Shown: piece by piece, positions 9,059 through 16,198 of the stretch
Numbering within the stretch: the first letter of the stretch is position 1
Layout: each line of letters begins with the position of its first letter
Assembly: GCF_964266745.1 (NCBI RefSeq)
Contig: NZ_CAXWGX010000029.1
Location: 124,001-188,000, forward strand
Direction: 5' to 3'
Length of the DNA stretch: 64,000 nt
DNA from: Propionicimonas sp020161015
Lineage (GTDB): Bacteria > Actinomycetota > Actinomycetes > Propionibacteriales > Propionibacteriaceae
Notes under the pieces: model-generated
The model's database searches: none
What the model was told of the DNA's origin: nothing
The model's input: the letters and a program-made list of their open reading frames with translations, nothing else
Program-made: the position numbers and the translations under genes

Positions 9059-10000
9059 ATGCCCGTGCGCTCCGACCAGAACGGTGCCCGCCTCCCGGTG
9101 ACGGCCGACGACGCCCTGGCCGGGCTGCGTGCGGTCGGGATCGACGCCGGAGACCTCCTGTTCGTGCACTCAGCGCTGCGACCCTTCGGCCAGGTCGAGG
9201 GCGGAGCCCTCACCATCGCGCGCGCCCTGGTCGACGCAGTGGGGCCGGGCGGCACGGTCGTCGCGCCCGCCTTCACCTTCCGCCACGAGGCTGAGCCCGA
9301 TCCCGTGATCGACCCCGGCGAGGACCCGTCCGAGATGGGCGCGATCAGCGAGCACCTGCGCACGCTGCCGGGCGCCCTGCGCAGCACGGCCTACCGACAC
9401 AGCGTGTCGGCGGTCGGGGCGCACGCGTCCACGATCACGGACACCGATCCCGCGCTCTCGGTGTTCGACCTGCGCAGCACCTTCGGCCGCCTCCTCGCCC
9501 TCGACGCGAAGATCGTCCTGCTCGGCCTGACGTACGTGTCGTGCACGAGCTTCCACTTCGGGGAGTTCCTGGTCCAGATCCCCGACCGGCACGTGGTGGA
9601 GCGCCACGTCCGGCTGCGCACGCCGGACGGCCGGATCGGGCCGGCGACGATGCTCGACTACCAGCCGCGGCCGACCGACGACGGGCGGGAGTACGAGCAC
9701 GAGCACGACTTCGACCGCGCGGGCGCGCGGCTCGAGCGCGCGGGGAAGGTCCGGGTCGGGGCCATCGGCAACGCGGTCGTGCGGGCCTTCGCCCTGCGTG
9801 ACCTGATCCACCTGCTCCTCGACACCTACGGGCTCGAGCAGGACATCTTCTACCTCGACCCCGCGGTGGGGCCGACACGCCTCCCCGACGGGGTCGCGGT
9901 CTCCACCGGGGACCTCACCGACGGCGCCGGACGGCTGGTCGAGACCTTCTGGTCGTGCCTCGACCCCGCGCTCATGCACGGCGCAGGCAGGACCGCATGA
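9059..10000 (+). CDS. AAC(3) family N-acetyltransferase-like protein
   Basis: About 313 residues. FVHSALRPFGQVEGG and GTVVAPAFTF near the N terminus match the acetyl-CoA-binding HSS and PTFT-type segments of aminoglycoside 3-N-acetyltransferases; the central YRHSVSAVGAHA matches the family's H-x-S-x-x-A-x-G motif. ATG 9059 was chosen for the GAGGGAG site 7 nt upstream. It is coupled by an ATGA overlap to a PfkB sugar kinase and an aldolase, which makes a role in acetylating an amino sugar more likely than antibiotic resistance. That reading is inference; many chromosomal family members do not confer resistance. Confidence 0.75.
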   Translation: MPVRSDQNGARLPVTADDALAGLRAVGIDAGDLLFVHSALRPFGQVEGGALTIARALVDAVGPGGTVVAPAFTFRHEAEPDPVIDPGEDPSEMGAISEHLRTLPGALRSTAYRHSVSAVGAHASTITDTDPALSVFDLRSTFGRLLALDAKIVLLGLTYVSCTSFHFGEFLVQIPDRHVVERHVRLRTPDGRIGPATMLDYQPRPTDDGREYEHEHDFDRAGARLERAGKVRVGAIGNAVVRAFALRDLIHLLLDTYGLEQDIFYLDPAVGPTRLPDGVAVSTGDLTDGAGRLVETFWSCLDPALMHGAGRTA

Positions 10001-10929
10001 CGCTGCTGTGCGTCACGGCCAACGCAGCGATCGACAAGCGGTACCACCTGCCGCGGGTGAGGGTCGGGGCCGTCCAGCGGATCGCGCAGGTGCACGCGGA
10101 CGCCGGTGGCAAGGGGATCAACGCGGCCCGGGCAGCCCGTCTGCACGGCGCCGCCGTCGTCGCGAGCGGCTTCTGCGGCGGCTTCGCCGGCCAGTTCATC
10201 GCGTCCCGGCTGCGCGACCTGGGCGTGCGGGACGCGTTCGTGCCGGTCGCCGGCGAGAGCCGGACCTGCCTCAACATCATCGACGCGGCCGGCGTCTCCA
10301 CCGAACTGCTCGAGCCGGGCGCCCCGGTCGACGCCGCGGACGTGGACCGGCTGCGGAGCCGGTTCGCCGAGCTGCTCGGTCAGGTCGACGCCGTGACCAT
10401 CTCCGGCAGCACTCCCGCCGGATGCCCGGACGACCTCTACGCCGACCTGGTCTCGTCCGCCCGCTCGGCCGGGCTCCCGGTCGTCCTCGACGCCGGCGGT
10501 GCGCCGTTCGCCCGCGCGCTCGGTGCGCGTCCCAGCGTGGTGAAGCCCAACCGGGACGAGCTCGCCGCGTGGCGCGGGCGACGGCTCGACAGTCGTGACG
10601 ACGTCATCGCGGCCGCTCGGGCACTCCGCGACGCAGGGCCGGAGAGCGTCGTCGTCTCGCTCGGGAGCGAGGGCGCCCTCGCTGTCACCGCCGGGCGGAC
10701 GGTGCTGGCCCACGCCCCGGTCGTCGCGGTGAGCAACGCCGTGGGCTGCGGTGACGTCCTGGTCGGCGTCCTCGCGGCCGGTCTGGCCGAGGGCCTGGAC
10801 GTCGTCGCGGCCCTCCGGCCAGCCGTCGCGGCGGCAGCGGCGGCCGCCGCGCACCCGCGCACGGGCGTGTTCGATCCGCAGCTCGCCGCGTCGTTCGAGG
10901 TTCCCGTCACCACCGTGGAGGAGTCCTGA
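9997..10929 (+). CDS. PfkB family sugar kinase (1-phosphofructokinase/tagatose-6-phosphate kinase type)
   Basis: 310 residues. The first PfkB signature appears as DAGGKGINAARAARLHG and the second as NAVGCGDVLVGVLAAG, where the catalytic Asp and anion hole are kept (GCGD instead of the common GAGD). The N terminus (VTANAAIDKRYHL) resembles the FruK/LacC branch, which makes hexose bisphosphates from hexose monophosphates. The ATG overlaps the previous stop codon. The next gene is a class II aldolase, the partner expected for a kinase making a 1,6-bisphosphate. Cytoplasmic. Confidence 0.85.
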   Translation: MTLLCVTANAAIDKRYHLPRVRVGAVQRIAQVHADAGGKGINAARAARLHGAAVVASGFCGGFAGQFIASRLRDLGVRDAFVPVAGESRTCLNIIDAAGVSTELLEPGAPVDAADVDRLRSRFAELLGQVDAVTISGSTPAGCPDDLYADLVSSARSAGLPVVLDAGGAPFARALGARPSVVKPNRDELAAWRGRRLDSRDDVIAAARALRDAGPESVVVSLGSEGALAVTAGRTVLAHAPVVAVSNAVGCGDVLVGVLAAGLAEGLDVVAALRPAVAAAAAAAAHPRTGVFDPQLAASFEVPVTTVEES

Positions 10930-10963
10930 TGACCCGTCGTCCCGCCGAGCCAGGGCGCGCCCG

Positions 10964-11899
10964 GTGAAGGCCTCGCTGCGCGCCCTCGCCGCGGCCGCCC
11001 GTACCGCGGGGACCGGCCTCGGCGCCTTCAACGTCATCCACCTGGAGCACGCCACGGCCCTGGTCCGGGCGGCCGAGCGCGCCGGGCTGCCCGTCGTCCT
11101 CCAGGTCTCGCAGAACGCCGTGGCCTACCACGGCGCGCTCGAGCCGATCCTGCTCGCCTGCCGGGCGATGGCCGCCGGTGCGAGCGTGCCGGTCGTCGTC
11201 CACCTCGACCACGCCGAGGATGTCGGGCTCGTGCGGGAGGCCGTCCGGCTCGGCGTCGACTCGGTGATGTACGACGCCTCCCGCCTCCCGGACGAGGAGA
11301 ACCGCGCCCGGACCGGGGAGGTCGTCCGGTTCTGCCACGCCGCGGACGTCGACGTCGAGGCGGAACTCGGGGAGGTCGGCGGGAAGAACGGGGTGCACGA
11401 CCCCTCGGCCCGGACCTCGCCGGAGGACGCGGCCGCGTTCGTCGACGCCACGGGCGTCGACCTGCTCGCCGTCGCCGTCGGCTCGTCCCACGCGATGCGC
11501 ACCCGGGACGCCCGGCTCGACGTGGACCTGATCGGGGCGATCGGCGCGCGGGTCCCCGTCCCGCTCGTGCTGCACGGATCGTCGGGGGTGCCGGACGACG
11601 GCCTGCGGGCCGCGATCGCGGCCGGGATCAGCAAGGTCAACGTGGCCACCCACCTGAACGGCGTGCTCACCCGGACCATCCGCAGGACCCTGGCCGACGA
11701 CCCGGCCCTGGTCGACCCCCGCCGGTGGATGGGGCCGGCCCGGGACGCCGTGGCGGACGAGGCCTACCGGCTGCTGCGGCTGTTCGCCGGCGAGTCGGCC
11801 GGGGCGGTCACGCCCGTGGCAGCCGCTCGCGGCCAGGCCCAGGCGGAGCGCAGGATGAGGGCCAGGAGCAGCACCTCGATCCCGATGGAGATGCCGTAG
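10964..11899 (+). CDS. class II fructose-/tagatose-bisphosphate aldolase family protein
   Basis: About 311 residues. VVHLDHAEDV carries the catalytic Asp and first zinc His, VEAELGEVGG the zinc-site Glu region, LVLHGSSGVPDDGL the third zinc His, and SKVNVATHL the phosphate-binding loop, so it looks like an active zinc aldolase cutting a ketose-1,6-bisphosphate into DHAP and an aldehyde. GTG 10964 is the only start giving the standard N terminus. The C-terminal tail after LLRLFAGES is odd (Arg/Ala-rich, then SSTSIPMEMP) and overlaps 136 nt of the convergent membrane-protein gene, as if the original stop had been lost. Confidence 0.88.
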   Translation: MKASLRALAAAARTAGTGLGAFNVIHLEHATALVRAAERAGLPVVLQVSQNAVAYHGALEPILLACRAMAAGASVPVVVHLDHAEDVGLVREAVRLGVDSVMYDASRLPDEENRARTGEVVRFCHAADVDVEAELGEVGGKNGVHDPSARTSPEDAAAFVDATGVDLLAVAVGSSHAMRTRDARLDVDLIGAIGARVPVPLVLHGSSGVPDDGLRAAIAAGISKVNVATHLNGVLTRTIRRTLADDPALVDPRRWMGPARDAVADEAYRLLRLFAGESAGAVTPVAAARGQAQAERRMRARSSTSIPMEMP

Positions 11900-12255
11900 A
11901 AGCCGGCCCACTCCCACGTCGCACCTGCTGCGTTGAACACCGAGTAGGGGATCAGCAGCGAGGCGACGACGAGGTTCGTGACGCGGTTCCACCGGGCGGG
12001 CAGGGTCACCGAGAGCACCACCATCAGAGCCGGGATCGACACGGACACGAGGAAGATGGTCAACAGCGTCGAGCTGATGTCGAACCTCCAGACGAGACCA
12101 TCGAGGATGCCGTCGACCACGCCGGGCTTGTAGAAGTTGAGGATGTCGACGTAGACGTACAGGAACATGAAGCTGGTCCAGGCGGCGGCGAGCCTGGCCT
12201 GCACGGGGATCGCCGGGGTGTCGGGCAGGGTCGCGGGTGTGGTTCGGATGGTCAT
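11764..12255 (-). CDS. small four-TM membrane protein (DUF6326-like)
   Basis: 163 residues with four predicted TM segments: one holding FMFLYVYVDILNFY, one with TIFLVSVSIPALMVVL, one near LVVASLLIPYSVF and one with IGIEVLLLALIL. I associate this layout with DUF6326, small membrane proteins of unknown function; the family name is from memory. ATG 12255 follows a strong AAGGAGG site. The tail beyond the last TM (WAWPRAAATGVTAP...) is read from DNA that is also the 3' end of the aldolase gene, so its natural C terminus may have been replaced. Monocistronic. Confidence 0.7.
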   Translation of the reverse strand: MTIRTTPATLPDTPAIPVQARLAAAWTSFMFLYVYVDILNFYKPGVVDGILDGLVWRFDISSTLLTIFLVSVSIPALMVVLSVTLPARWNRVTNLVVASLLIPYSVFNAAGATWEWAGFYGISIGIEVLLLALILRSAWAWPRAAATGVTAPADSPANSRSSR

Positions 12256-12349
12256 CGGTGATTCCTCCTTCAGGAGCGGCCCGTCCACCACATCGGAAGT
12301 GGGCCGGGCGGGACAGGTCAGGGTGGGGTCGTTCTTGTCGATCCGGTCC

Positions 12350-13390
12350 TCAGAGGGTGATCACCACCTTCCCCCGGGTGTGGCCGTCGGCGACGTGGTC
12401 GAGGGCGTCGGCTGCCTCGCCGAGGACGTAGGTGCGGTCGACGAGCGGCTGGACCTGCTTCGTCGCGAGCAGGTCGGCAAGGGTGAGCAGGTCCGCGCGC
12501 CTGCCGATGGACGTGAAGGGCTTCAGGTGCTGCGGGGTGAAGCCGGACAGCAGCCGGGCCTTAAGTATCCGGGGGATGGGGCCGAGCCAGCGGCCGCCGC
12601 GTCCGCTGTTGGGGATGAGGGTGCCGGCGGGCGTCAGCACCCGGCGGACGTCCGCGAGGGGGCTGGCCTCCACGTTGTCGAGGATCACGTCGTAGCGCTC
12701 GTGGCCGCTGGTGACGTCGGTCCTGGTGTAGTCGATGACGTGATCGGCGCCGAGTGACCGGACCAGGTCGAGGTTGCGGGTGCTGCACACCCCCGTCACC
12801 TCGGCACCGAACACCTTGGCGAGCTGGACGGCGAAGGAGCCGACGCCGCCCGACGCGCCCGTGACCAGCACCCGCTGGCCCGGTCGGAGCCGCGCGATGT
12901 CGCGCAGTGCCTGCAGCGCCGTCATGGCCGACGTCGGTACCGCTGCCGCGTCCACGTCAGAGAGGTCTTCGGGCACGGGAACGAGGTTGTCCGCCGGGAC
13001 GCAGGCGTACTCGGAGAGCGCTCCAGCGGCGCTCCAGCCGAACACCCGGTCGCCGGGACGCAGGGCCGTGACGCCCTCCCCGACCGCTGCCACCACGCCG
13101 GCGAGGTCCCTGCCGGGGATGCCGTGACGCGGTCGGCGGAGCCCGAACACCAGGCGCACCACGTACGGCTCACCGGTCATGACGAAGTAGTCGCCCGGAT
13201 GTACCGACGCCGCACCCACCTGGACGAGCACCTCGCCGCGGCCGGGCGACGGGACGCCGACCTCGGCCAGCCCGAGCACGGAGACCGGACCGTAGCGGTG
13301 CTGGACGACGGCCCGCATCGTCGCAGCGCCGGCCGGACCGGGCCCGCGCCCCAGGCGCGCTCCGTGGTGCTGCTGCTGTTCGATTCCCAT
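12350..13390 (-). CDS. NAD(P)-dependent medium-chain dehydrogenase/quinone oxidoreductase
   Basis: 346 residues. A GroES-like N-terminal domain with HPGDYFVMTGEPY and GRDLAGVVAAVGEGV is followed by a Rossmann fold with VLVTGASGGVGSFAVQLAK, the pattern of zinc-free MDR quinone/enone reductases. No structural-zinc cysteine cluster is present. It would reduce an activated double bond or carbonyl with NADPH. GAGGAGG lies 4 nt before ATG 13390; a second ATG at 13318 (start MRAVVQHRYG) is the more usual family start but lacks a site as good. Divergent from a TetR gene with operator repeats in between, so probably repressed by it and induced by the enzyme's substrate. Confidence 0.87.
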   Translation of the reverse strand: MGIEQQQHHGARLGRGPGPAGAATMRAVVQHRYGPVSVLGLAEVGVPSPGRGEVLVQVGAASVHPGDYFVMTGEPYVVRLVFGLRRPRHGIPGRDLAGVVAAVGEGVTALRPGDRVFGWSAAGALSEYACVPADNLVPVPEDLSDVDAAAVPTSAMTALQALRDIARLRPGQRVLVTGASGGVGSFAVQLAKVFGAEVTGVCSTRNLDLVRSLGADHVIDYTRTDVTSGHERYDVILDNVEASPLADVRRVLTPAGTLIPNSGRGGRWLGPIPRILKARLLSGFTPQHLKPFTSIGRRADLLTLADLLATKQVQPLVDRTYVLGEAADALDHVADGHTRGKVVITL

Positions 13391-13427
13391 CGGGCCTCCT
13401 CACGTCCGGGCCGCGACTCCCGCGACT

Positions 13428-13472
13428 CGTACACTGTACGTCGTACGCTGTACTATGCACGTACGCTGTACG
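13428..13472. promoter_or_regulatory. three-copy TetR-type operator
   Basis: Three 13-bp copies of CGTAC(A/G)CTGTAC(G/T) lie between the divergent TetR and dehydrogenase genes: 13428-13440 (a perfect palindrome CGTACA-C-TGTACG), 13442-13454 and 13460-13472. They sit 30-60 nt before the regulator start and 40-80 nt before the dehydrogenase start, over both promoters. This is what an autoregulated TetR repressor site looks like. Confidence 0.75.
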
Positions 13473-13501
13473 ATCGTCAAGCCGTACATGCGAGGAGGAC
13501 C

Positions 13502-14197
13502 GTGTCTGCCGAGGGACAACACGACGTCGCGCCGGGCGCGGGGCTGAGCAAGCGGCGGGTGGTGCTCGAGGCCATCCGGCTCGCCGACAACGAGGGGGTC
13601 GACGGACTGAGCATGCGCCGGCTGGCCGGTGCGCTGGGCGCTGGCGCGATGTCGCTCTACCACTACGTGAAGAGCAAGGACGAGCTCCTGGACGCCATGA
13701 TCGATCTCGTGTTCGAGGAGATCGACCTCCCCCCGGAAGGCGTCGACTGGCAGGCGGCGATGCGGCGACGGTCGGAGTCCGCCCGGCAGGTCCTCGCCCG
13801 CCACCAGTGGGCGATCGGCCTGATGGACGCGCGGACGTCGCCGGGCCCCGCCCACCTCCATCACCGCGAGGCGGTCACCGCGTGCCTGCGGAGGGCCGGC
13901 TTCCCTGTCCTGATGGCTACCCACGCGAACTGGCTGCTGGACAGCTACGTCTACGGTTTCGCCCTGCAGGAGGCCAGCCTGCCGTTCGACTCCGCCGACC
14001 AGCTCGCGGACATGGTCGAGGACGTCTACCTGCCCCAGCTTCCAGCCGACCAGTTCCCCTATCTCAACGAGTCCGCCGCGGCGCTCGTCGCCGCCGGCTA
14101 CGACCCGGCGGATGAGTTCGGCTTCGGCCTCGAACTCATCCTCGCCGCCCTCGACCCCCTGAGGACCCGTCCCGACGAGGCCCCCGCCGGCCGCTGA
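13502..14197 (+). CDS. TetR family transcriptional regulator (TetR/TetR_C type)
   Basis: 231 residues. The N-terminal helix-turn-helix reads ADNEGVDGLSMRRLAGALG then MSLYHYVKSKDELLDAM, a textbook TetR DNA-binding domain close to TetR itself. The rest is all-helical ligand-binding domain with a TetR_C-like region. The GTG at 13502 follows CGAGGAGG. It is divergent from the MDR dehydrogenase and the shared promoter holds three CGTAC-N3-GTAC repeats, so it very probably represses itself and the dehydrogenase until a small ligand binds. The ligand is unknown. Confidence 0.9.
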   Translation: MSAEGQHDVAPGAGLSKRRVVLEAIRLADNEGVDGLSMRRLAGALGAGAMSLYHYVKSKDELLDAMIDLVFEEIDLPPEGVDWQAAMRRRSESARQVLARHQWAIGLMDARTSPGPAHLHHREAVTACLRRAGFPVLMATHANWLLDSYVYGFALQEASLPFDSADQLADMVEDVYLPQLPADQFPYLNESAAALVAAGYDPADEFGFGLELILAALDPLRTRPDEAPAGR

Positions 14198-14208
14198 CCG
14201 GGGCCACC

Positions 14209-14247
14209 CCTCACGACCTCACCGACACCGCCGGTCAGGCCGTGAGG
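14209..14247. terminator. candidate bidirectional terminator hairpin
   Basis: CCTCACG (14209-14215) pairs with CGTGAGG (14241-14247), and the stem can continue through CCT/AGG after one mismatch. It lies between the convergent TetR and SRPBCC genes and covers the last codons of the latter. No T-tract follows, as is common in actinobacteria. Confidence 0.4.
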
Positions 14248-14675
14248 TAGGCGCGCAGACTCGCGACGGCGGGGGCGAACACCTCGCTGGCGAAGAAGCC
14301 GCGCCAGTAGTCCAGCTTGTCGGCCTCGCTCTCGAAGTCGGCCCACCACTCCACGAAACAGCGGTCGCCGTCCGTGATCGGGGTCAATTGCAGGGTGGCC
14401 ACGTAGTCGGTCACCGGGAAGGGCGCCGGCTCGCAGAACTCGTAAACGCAGCGGTGGCTGATGTCGGACAGTTCCAGCTGGTGCTCACGGATCTCGTCGG
14501 TTCCGAAGGTGAACCGGCGGATCGCCCCCACGCTGTCGCCGGTCCTCCCGTCCTCGATCCGGCTCGCCGAGACGCTGCCCGACCACCAGGTGGCCAGGCC
14601 GTTGAAGTCCCGGGCGACCGCCCAGACCGCCTCGAGCGGAACGTCGATCGTGGTGCTGTAGTACGAACGTGCCAT
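14235..14675 (-). CDS. SRPBCC family protein (polyketide cyclase/START-like fold)
   Basis: 146 residues. The opening strand and helix (YYSTTIDVPLEAVWAVARDFNGLATWW) and the later FVEWWADFES strand are typical of SRPBCC ligand-binding proteins of the polyketide cyclase/dehydrase 2 type, which hold a hydrophobic ligand in a helix-grip cavity. No catalytic residue can be named. ATG 14675 has AGGAGG upstream. It is the last gene of a leftward operon after DUF1097 (11-nt gap), with the two Tm-1-half genes further upstream, so it may bind or process a small molecule of that pathway. Confidence 0.8.
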   Translation of the reverse strand: MARSYYSTTIDVPLEAVWAVARDFNGLATWWSGSVSASRIEDGRTGDSVGAIRRFTFGTDEIREHQLELSDISHRCVYEFCEPAPFPVTDYVATLQLTPITDGDRCFVEWWADFESEADKLDYWRGFFASEVFAPAVASLRAYLTA

Positions 14676-14686
14676 GGCCGGACCTC

Positions 14687-15262
14687 CTAGGCCTGGGTCA
14701 CGGGTTGGGGGCTCTCCACCTTCTTGGGGAAGGTGAGCCAGACGTTGAAGACGCCGAGGAGACCGCCGAAGACGGCCATCAGGATCGCCCACACGGCGGC
14801 CCACAGCGGCGTGAGCGGACCGCTGACGACCTGCGGGTAGCTGCCGGTGAAGTAGATCGCCAGCACCATCGAGATGCCGTTGAAGAACGGCAGGCTTCCG
14901 TCCTGGAAGACCTTGGCCCAGCGCATCGAGTAGACCATGACGGCGACGCCGACGAAGAGGGCCACCATCACGGCGAGGTCGCCGGGGGTCACCAGCGAAG
15001 GAAGGAAGGCGAGCAGCGGGATGACGGCCAGGGTGAGGCCGGTGAGGACGGCGCTGTAGGCGAAGGCCGGGACGATGGTCCTCAGCGCGGCCGGCTTCGC
15101 GCCCAGGGCGAAGTACTCCGCCCAGACGATGAAGGAGCACCAGACGGCGAAGTTCCAGCCGCCCAGCCACAGCGAGAACGGCACCGAGACGACGACGGTG
15201 ATCGCGACCGCCAGCCAGAGCGGGATGGTCTCCTTGTACTGTGCTTCCTGAGTGTCAGACAT
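14687..15262 (-). CDS. DUF1097 family membrane protein
   Basis: 191 residues with about six TM segments, beginning IPLWLAVAITVVVSVPFSLW and ending in an FGGLLGVFNVWL segment. The WxxFxxWAxYF-like stretch (WCSFIVWAEYFALG) is typical of DUF1097, a family of uncharacterised inner-membrane proteins. It lies between the TIM-barrel gene and the SRPBCC gene on the same strand. A transport role for the operon substrate is possible but not shown. Confidence 0.75.
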   Translation of the reverse strand: MSDTQEAQYKETIPLWLAVAITVVVSVPFSLWLGGWNFAVWCSFIVWAEYFALGAKPAALRTIVPAFAYSAVLTGLTLAVIPLLAFLPSLVTPGDLAVMVALFVGVAVMVYSMRWAKVFQDGSLPFFNGISMVLAIYFTGSYPQVVSGPLTPLWAAVWAILMAVFGGLLGVFNVWLTFPKKVESPQPVTQA

Positions 15263-15346
15263 GAGGGTCGTTCCTTTCGTGTGTGAAGGCTCGGCGGCGG
15301 ACCGTGGCGCATGCGACTCGACGCGGTCCGCCGCACTGCCTGCGGT

Positions 15347-16174
15347 TCAGCGCTTGAAGGTGATGGCCTTGAAGTCCTCGGTCTGCTTGCGGATGCCGAC
15401 CTCGGTCGGGAACCGCTCGATGGAGGAGGCCCCGTAGAAGCCGACGATGCCCTCGGTGTGGTCGAGCACGTACTGGGCGTCCTCGGGGTTGGCGATCGGC
15501 CCGCCGTGGCACAGGCAGAGGATGTCGGGGTTCACCGACTTGGCGGCGTCGGCGAGTTCCTGCACCTTCGCCGCCGCCTGCTCCAGGGTGAGCGCGGTCT
15601 GCGCGCCGATCGTGCCGGACGTGGTCAGGCCCATGTGCGGAACCAGGATGTCGGCGCCGGCCGCGGCCATGGCCTTGGCCTGGTCGGTGTCGAACACGTA
15701 GGGCGAGGTGAGCAGGTCGAGCTCGTGGGCGAGCCGGATCATGTCGATCTCCGGCCCGTAGCCCATGCCGGTCTCCTCCAGGTTGGCCCGGAAAACCCCG
15801 TCGATCAGGCCGACGGTCGGGAAGTTCTGGACGCCGGCGAAGCCGATCTCCTTGACCTGCTTCAGGAAGTAGGGCATGACCCGGAACGGGTCGGTGCCGT
15901 TCACTCCGGCCAGCACCGGGGTGCGCTTCACGACGGGCAGGACCTCGTTGGCCATCTCCATCACGATCGCGTTGGCGTCGCCGTAGGCGAGCAGGCCGGA
16001 CAGTGAGCCACGGCCGGCCATCCGGAAACGGCCGGAGTTGTAGATGACCAGCAGGTCGATGCCGCCGGCCTCCGCGGACTTGGCGGTGATGCCGGTGCCG
16101 GCACCACCTCCGATGATCGGCTGGCCGGCAGCCACCTGAGCCCGGAAGCGGGCGAGGATCTCTTGGCGTGACAT
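15347..16174 (-). CDS. TIM-barrel signal transduction/PEP hydrolase family protein (Tm-1 C-terminal half homologue)
   Basis: 275 residues. The N terminus has IIGGGAGTGITAKSAEAGG, followed by LLVIYNSGRFRMAGRGSLSG and VLAGVNGTDPF, the recognised pattern of the TIM-br_sig_trns family, often labelled phosphoenolpyruvate hydrolase. CHGGPIANPEDAQY near the end is also characteristic. It is predicted to be a cytoplasmic TIM-barrel enzyme acting on a small carboxylate. It directly follows the UPF0261 gene; in tomato Tm-1 protein the two families are fused in this order, so the two products very likely work together. The reaction is not firmly known. Confidence 0.85.
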   Translation of the reverse strand: MSRQEILARFRAQVAAGQPIIGGGAGTGITAKSAEAGGIDLLVIYNSGRFRMAGRGSLSGLLAYGDANAIVMEMANEVLPVVKRTPVLAGVNGTDPFRVMPYFLKQVKEIGFAGVQNFPTVGLIDGVFRANLEETGMGYGPEIDMIRLAHELDLLTSPYVFDTDQAKAMAAAGADILVPHMGLTTSGTIGAQTALTLEQAAAKVQELADAAKSVNPDILCLCHGGPIANPEDAQYVLDHTEGIVGFYGASSIERFPTEVGIRKQTEDFKAITFKR

Positions 16175-16198
16175 GTCGCGTTTCTCCTTGTGAATCGG

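Noticed and set aside
9059..10000. An antibiotic resistance gene
   Set aside because: The family match is to AAC(3), but the gene is coupled to sugar-catabolic genes in host-type DNA, so a resistance call would be unsupported.
12561..12790. Another copy of the 34-bp transfer element because of a CTTAAG
   Set aside because: CTTAAG occurs inside the dehydrogenase gene but the TGTCCGGAAC block at the right distance is missing.
13428..13472. CRISPR-like short repeats
   Set aside because: Three 13-bp units with 1-5 bp spacing in a divergent promoter next to a TetR gene are an operator array; spacers are far too short for CRISPR, and no cas gene occurs in the window.
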